From: Promethearchaeota archaeon
GTDB taxonomy: Archaea; Asgardarchaeota; Lokiarchaeia; Sigyniarchaeales; SOKP01
Direction: 5' to 3'
NCBI GenBank assembly: GCA_030615235.1
Contig: JAUWZR010000086.1
Location: forward strand, 1 to 9,589
DNA: 9,589 nucleotides
Part shown: one piece after another, positions 7,419-9,589 of the stretch
Layout of the letters: every line of letters begins with the position of its first letter
How positions within the stretch are numbered: the first letter of the stretch is position 1
Translations under genes and position numbers: made by a program
The notes under the pieces: generated by a model
What the model saw: only the letters and a program-made list of their open reading frames with translations
What the model was told of the DNA's origin: nothing
Databases searched by the model: none

Positions 7419-7479
7419 AAGATTTAAAAGAAAATAATGAGTATAAAATATAATAAAAAAAAAAAACAAGTGGTTAGTA

Positions 7480-8052
7480 ATGGAGCGTAAAGTTGTAATA
7501 AAATGGTTAAAAATCTTTAGTATTAGCTTTCTCATTCTTTCCTTAGTTGGATTAGTTGACCTTATTTTGTTCAGTACAATTATTAATGTAACTTTAGATA
7601 CCCAGCAATTTATTATTCTAACGATAATTTTTCAATCAGGCTTTATGTCTCCTCACGCAGCGTTACTATGGATTATTCTACTCAGTGTTTTTTCTGGCTT
7701 TATTGTTTTCTCATACTCAATTTTTAAAGTTGCTAATAAAAACACCATCGAGAGTGAAATTCTTGCTAAATTTTTATTGCTTATTGGCTTATTTCTTATT
7801 ATTGGCGGTTTTATCACTATGAATTTCATTGTTTTATTAGGTAATAGCAATATTAATACCGGTGGATATAATGAAACTTTTCAAAACGCGATATTTTCAC
7901 CCTCCATCACACCTTTATTCGGGGCTATAATGTGGTTTTATTTTACTGTTGTTGTTAGTTGTTTCTTAACCTCGGGTTTAATCTTTGGGGGCATAGGGCT
8001 CAAGTGGATGCTTTTAATCCAAGAAGAAGAATCCGATAGTAAACCAAGCTGA
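7480..8052 (+). CDS. Four-helix integral membrane protein of unknown function
   Basis: 190 residues from ATG to TGA. Four hydrophobic segments are visible (about 9-35, 59-82, 96-120 and 145-178), with a short hydrophobic stretch at 43-52 that could lie flat or re-enter the membrane. The N-terminus is basic (MERKVVIKWLK) and the tail is acidic (QEEESDSKPS). I recognise no family and see no catalytic motif. The loop between helices 3 and 4 is rich in Asn and Gly. The gene points away from the divergent TFB and converges on the canonical TFB, so it is a single-gene transcription unit. No Shine-Dalgarno is visible. Steady hydrophobic patterning and full length without stops make it likely real, though it could be lineage-specific. 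Confidence 0.75.
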   Translation: MERKVVIKWLKIFSISFLILSLVGLVDLILFSTIINVTLDTQQFIILTIIFQSGFMSPHAALLWIILLSVFSGFIVFSYSIFKVANKNTIESEILAKFLLLIGLFLIIGGFITMNFIVLLGNSNINTGGYNETFQNAIFSPSITPLFGAIMWFYFTVVVSCFLTSGLIFGGIGLKWMLLIQEEESDSKPS

Positions 8053-8083
8053 AGATCAATCTTATTATTCAGTTTCTTAAAAT

Positions 8084-8093
8084 AAAAAAAAAA
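8084..8093 (-). terminator. T10 tract terminator for the canonical TFB gene
   Basis: Ten As on the plus strand read as ten Ts on the minus strand, about 48 bases after the TFB stop codon at 8141. It lies in the 88-bp convergent gap. An uninterrupted U-run of this length fits archaeal factor-independent termination. Confidence 0.5.
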
Positions 8094-8140
8094 GAGTAAA
8101 ATTAAATAATCAATATAATCTGCCCGATCTGTGAAATCTC

Positions 8141-9076
8141 TTAATAGAGTTTATTTTTGATTTGTTTGGCTCGGCTACGTAAAGTAACCTCTGTTATCTT
8201 CGCAGTCTCGGCTACTTTAGACTGTGTTTTTCTTATTGCCCCATCTTTTGCTGCGATATAAATACACGCGGCAGCTAATCCTTTAGGATCCTTCCCTGTC
8301 CTTGCTAACCCGTTTTGGGATGCCGTTCTTAACATATTGATTGCGACCTTTTGAACCTTCATAGGCAAGTCTAATTCGTTTCCAAATCTAAAAACTAAAC
8401 TTTCAGCTGTTATAGGCTGATATCTCAACCCTAATTGTGGTAATACTTCTCTTATAATCATAGCCAGACTTCTATGAACTGTTCTTCTAGGAGTTAAAGA
8501 AGCCTCACACACTTCGTCTAACAATCGTGGAAAGTCATGAACTCTAATCGCTGCATATAAAGAACCTGCTATGAAACCGTTAATTGATCTTCCCATTGTT
8601 AACTTTTTTTTGGCAACTATACTATAAATCTTCCATGCAGTTTCTGAAATATATTCTGGAATATTTAATTTTGAGGTAAGCATTTTCAATTTTGGTTTTG
8701 CTTCCCAAAAGTTTCGTTCTATACTAGAAATAAGAGAATTTTGAATTTTTGATAAACGTGAAAACAAAGCTTGCTCCTTAGGACCTATAGATTTCCCTTT
8801 CGAATCGGTTTTCGTCGTTGGGAGCATGGTACGCGGGCCGAAGTCCCGCCAACGCGGTTCAGTCCTTCTCCTGTTCTGAATTTCTTCCACCGTGTAAGCT
8901 CTTCTCTCATTACCCACATATGTTCTTTCTGCTATCATACCGCAATTTAAGCAAACTTTATTACCATCGCGTTCTTCGATGGATGGATTAGTACAACAAT
9001 CAATATTTTTAACAGACGGCAAATTATCTTGATCGATTTTTTTAGCTTTAATTAGATCACGGTAATTGCTATTCAT
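8141..9076 (-). CDS. tfb: Transcription initiation factor B (TFB, archaeal TFIIB)
   Basis: 311 residues, the normal TFB length. The N-terminal zinc ribbon has Cys27-Cys28 and CLNC (Cys42, Cys45). The B-reader/linker follows (about 50-95: ERRAY, then TEPRWRDFGPRT at 72-83). The first cyclin repeat (about 105-215) carries the LLDEVCEASLTPRRTVHR recognition region, and the second (about 222-311) ends in KVAETAKITEVTLRSRAKQI. TFB binds the TBP-TATA complex and BRE, recruits RNA polymerase and helps set the start site. The first knuckle is Cys-Cys rather than the usual CxxC or CxxH, so the fourth zinc ligand is uncertain. This is the more conventional of the two TFBs here and likely the housekeeping one. 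Its ATG is preceded by no Shine-Dalgarno. Upstream lies an unusual repeat-rich promoter region. Confidence 0.95.
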   Translation of the reverse strand: MNSNYRDLIKAKKIDQDNLPSVKNIDCCTNPSIEERDGNKVCLNCGMIAERTYVGNERRAYTVEEIQNRRRTEPRWRDFGPRTMLPTTKTDSKGKSIGPKEQALFSRLSKIQNSLISSIERNFWEAKPKLKMLTSKLNIPEYISETAWKIYSIVAKKKLTMGRSINGFIAGSLYAAIRVHDFPRLLDEVCEASLTPRRTVHRSLAMIIREVLPQLGLRYQPITAESLVFRFGNELDLPMKVQKVAINMLRTASQNGLARTGKDPKGLAAACIYIAAKDGAIRKTQSKVAETAKITEVTLRSRAKQIKNKLY

Positions 9077-9100
9077 AGTAAATCACAAAAAATGTATCAT

Positions 9101-9168
9101 TAACATTGTCATCTAAACATAAAATTACATAAAATTATATAAAATTATATAAAAATTAGATGATGTTA
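9101..9168. promoter_or_regulatory. Inverted repeat enclosing TATA-like repeats: probable TFB promoter/operator
   Basis: The left arm is 9101-9116 (TAACATTGTCATCTAA) and the right arm 9156-9168 (TTAGATGATGTTA). They are complementary over 13 bases, with three extra bases in the left arm. The 39-base centre is made of TATA-like repeats. Expected TFB start sites, 25-30 bases from the TATA boxes on the minus strand, would fall near or within the left arm. This geometry fits a repressor site overlapping start site and BRE, possibly for autoregulation. The function is inferred. Confidence 0.5.
9121..9158. repeat. Tandem 10-bp repeat (AAAATTAYAT), about 3.8 units
   Basis: Units are AAAATTACAT, AAAATTATAT and AAAATTATAT, then a partial AAAAATTA. 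On the minus strand each reads as a TATA-like element. The period is close to one turn of the DNA helix, so all boxes face the same side. It could provide several alternative TATA boxes or intrinsic curvature upstream of the TFB gene. Confidence 0.8.
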
Positions 9169-9208
9169 CGACTTTAATAATGTAATAATATCCTTATATC
9201 CAAACTGC

Positions 9209-9218
9209 ATTTATAAAT
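9209..9218 (+). promoter_or_regulatory. Upstream TATA-like box facing the nitroreductase gene
   Basis: ATTTATAAAT lies about 170 bases before the nitroreductase ATG. A transcript from near 9240 would begin just before the purine-rich site GAGGGG and the four-codon frame at 9261. The box is palindromic, so direction is uncertain. Confidence 0.3.
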
Positions 9219-9248
9219 CTTTGTCTCAAAAATTATACAGCATCATAA

Positions 9249-9275
9249 GAGGGGAATAAAATGGGACGAAAATAA
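9249..9275 (+). other. Strong Shine-Dalgarno-like site followed by a four-codon reading frame
   Basis: GAGGGG (9249-9254) sits six bases before ATG at 9261, the strongest ribosome-binding match in the window. The frame is only Met-Gly-Arg-Lys followed by two TAA stops. It could be a leader minigene, a chance match, or the remnant of a decayed gene. Confidence 0.3.
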
Positions 9276-9288
9276 TAAATATTTCGTC
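9265..9288. promoter_or_regulatory. 7-bp inverted repeat (GACGAAA/TTTCGTC) in the nitroreductase leader
   Basis: Arms at 9265-9271 and 9282-9288 are perfectly complementary around a 10-base A/T loop. The left arm overlaps the four-codon frame. The stem is too weak in GC and lacks a following T-run, so an operator is more likely than a terminator. Confidence 0.4.
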
Positions 9289-9326
9289 ATCTATATCATA
9301 ATTTACTCATAAACAATAATGTTTTA

Positions 9327-9334
9327 GATTTATA
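9327..9334 (+). promoter_or_regulatory. TATA box candidate for the nitroreductase gene
   Basis: GATTTATACC lies about 50 bases upstream of the ATG at 9380. A start site 25-30 bases downstream would leave a leader of about 20 bases. No Shine-Dalgarno precedes this ATG, which fits a short-leader or near-leaderless transcript. Confidence 0.4.
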
Positions 9335-9379
9335 CCTTTCTTAATATTCATAAGAAAATTACTAAATTTGGTTTGTAAT

Positions 9380-9589
9380 ATGGATTTTTACGATGTTGTG
9401 AAAAAAAGAAGAAGCTATAGAGTGTATAAACCCGATATGCCTGAAGAAGATAAGGTTAATCGAATTTTAGAAGCTGCTAGGTTGGCTCCAACTTGGGCAA
9501 ATATGCAAGGAATGCATTATATTGTTGTTAAAGACCCCGAAACTGTAAAAGGACTATGGAAAGCAGTTGGTCAAATAAAAAAGTTTGTT
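9380..9589 (+). CDS. Nitroreductase-family flavoprotein, N-terminal 70 residues
   Basis: A frame from ATG 9380 runs open to the window edge, giving 70 residues. The N-terminus has the nitroreductase signature: an amphipathic helix with KKRRSYRVYKP (8-18), whose Arg-Arg-Ser-x-Arg contacts FMN phosphate in this family, then ILEAARLAPTWANMQ (29-43), matching the family's AP-S/T-x-x-N-x-Q flavin-binding segment, then a beta strand HYIVVKD (46-52). The family uses FMN and NAD(P)H to reduce nitro compounds, quinones, enones or related substrates; the actual substrate cannot be inferred from this fragment. A full protein is usually around 170-220 residues, so most is missing. It diverges from the TFB gene, and the gap between them holds operator-like inverted repeats. 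Confidence 0.9.
   Translation, partial: MDFYDVVKKRRSYRVYKPDMPEEDKVNRILEAARLAPTWANMQGMHYIVVKDPETVKGLWKAVGQIKKFV

Larger units (their letters stand above)
9077..9379. other. 303-bp divergent intergenic region between TFB and the nitroreductase gene
   Basis: There is no gene of convincing size. The TFB side holds an inverted repeat (9101-9168) enclosing 10-bp TATA-like repeats. The nitroreductase side holds two TATA-like boxes (9209-9218 and 9327-9334), a Shine-Dalgarno-like site with a four-codon reading frame (9249-9275), and a 7-bp stem-loop (9265-9288). The heptamer TCATCTA or its complement occurs at 9109-9115, 9157-9163 and 9287-9293, which suggests a shared operator. Confidence 0.55.

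Noticed and set aside
7653..7850. A 65-codon minus-strand frame within the four-helix membrane gene
   Set aside because: It lies antisense to a longer, clearly hydrophobic-patterned coding region and has no supporting signal.
9265..9288. Rho-independent-type terminator
   Set aside because: The 7-bp stem is AT-rich and no T-run follows on either strand; it also lies upstream of the plus-strand gene rather than after a gene.

Overview
The window is about 9.6 kb of AT-rich archaeal DNA. It carries two genes of the archaeal/eukaryotic transcription factor B (TFB/TFIIB) family, TATA-like boxes, oligo-T tracts after genes on the sense strand, and few Shine-Dalgarno sites. The low GC content and the B-reader wording of the 8141-9076 TFB (ERRAY, then TEPRWRDFGPRT) make me think of an Asgard (Lokiarchaeia-like) archaeon. 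That lineage call is inference from memory, not a search result.

Layout. On the minus strand, reading right to left from 7305, lie a divergent TFB-like gene (7305-6352, TTG start), a complete P-type cation ATPase (6246-3361, 961 aa), a small two-helix membrane protein (3191-2901, 96 aa) and a second, paralogous P-type ATPase (2588 to beyond position 1, C-terminus missing). All four face the same way, with gaps of 105, 169 and 312 bp. An imperfect ~81-bp direct repeat occurs twice, at 2711-2791 and 3286-3366, flanking the small gene. To the right are a plus-strand four-helix membrane protein of unknown function (7480-8052), a canonical-looking TFB on the minus strand (8141-9076), and the start of a plus-strand nitroreductase-family gene (9380 to window end).

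How the parts may work together. The ATPases keep all the catalytic P-type motifs (TGES, DKTGT, KGA, TGDGxND) and P2-like architecture. Both lack two canonical P2A cation ligands: the M4 motif is P-I-N-(I/L)-P instead of PEGL, and the M6 Asp position is His, while the M5 Asn and Glu remain. They are probably a distinct P2-related subgroup of unknown ion specificity. The divergent TFB upstream, with no visible terminator before the complete ATPase, could be a dedicated transcription factor for the cluster. The canonical TFB has an ornate upstream region: three and a half 10-bp TATA-like repeats inside an inverted repeat.

I see no tRNA, rRNA, CRISPR array, transposase or phage gene. The most notable signals are the altered ion-site motifs, the repeat-flanked small membrane gene between two ATPases, and the two dissimilar TFBs close together.
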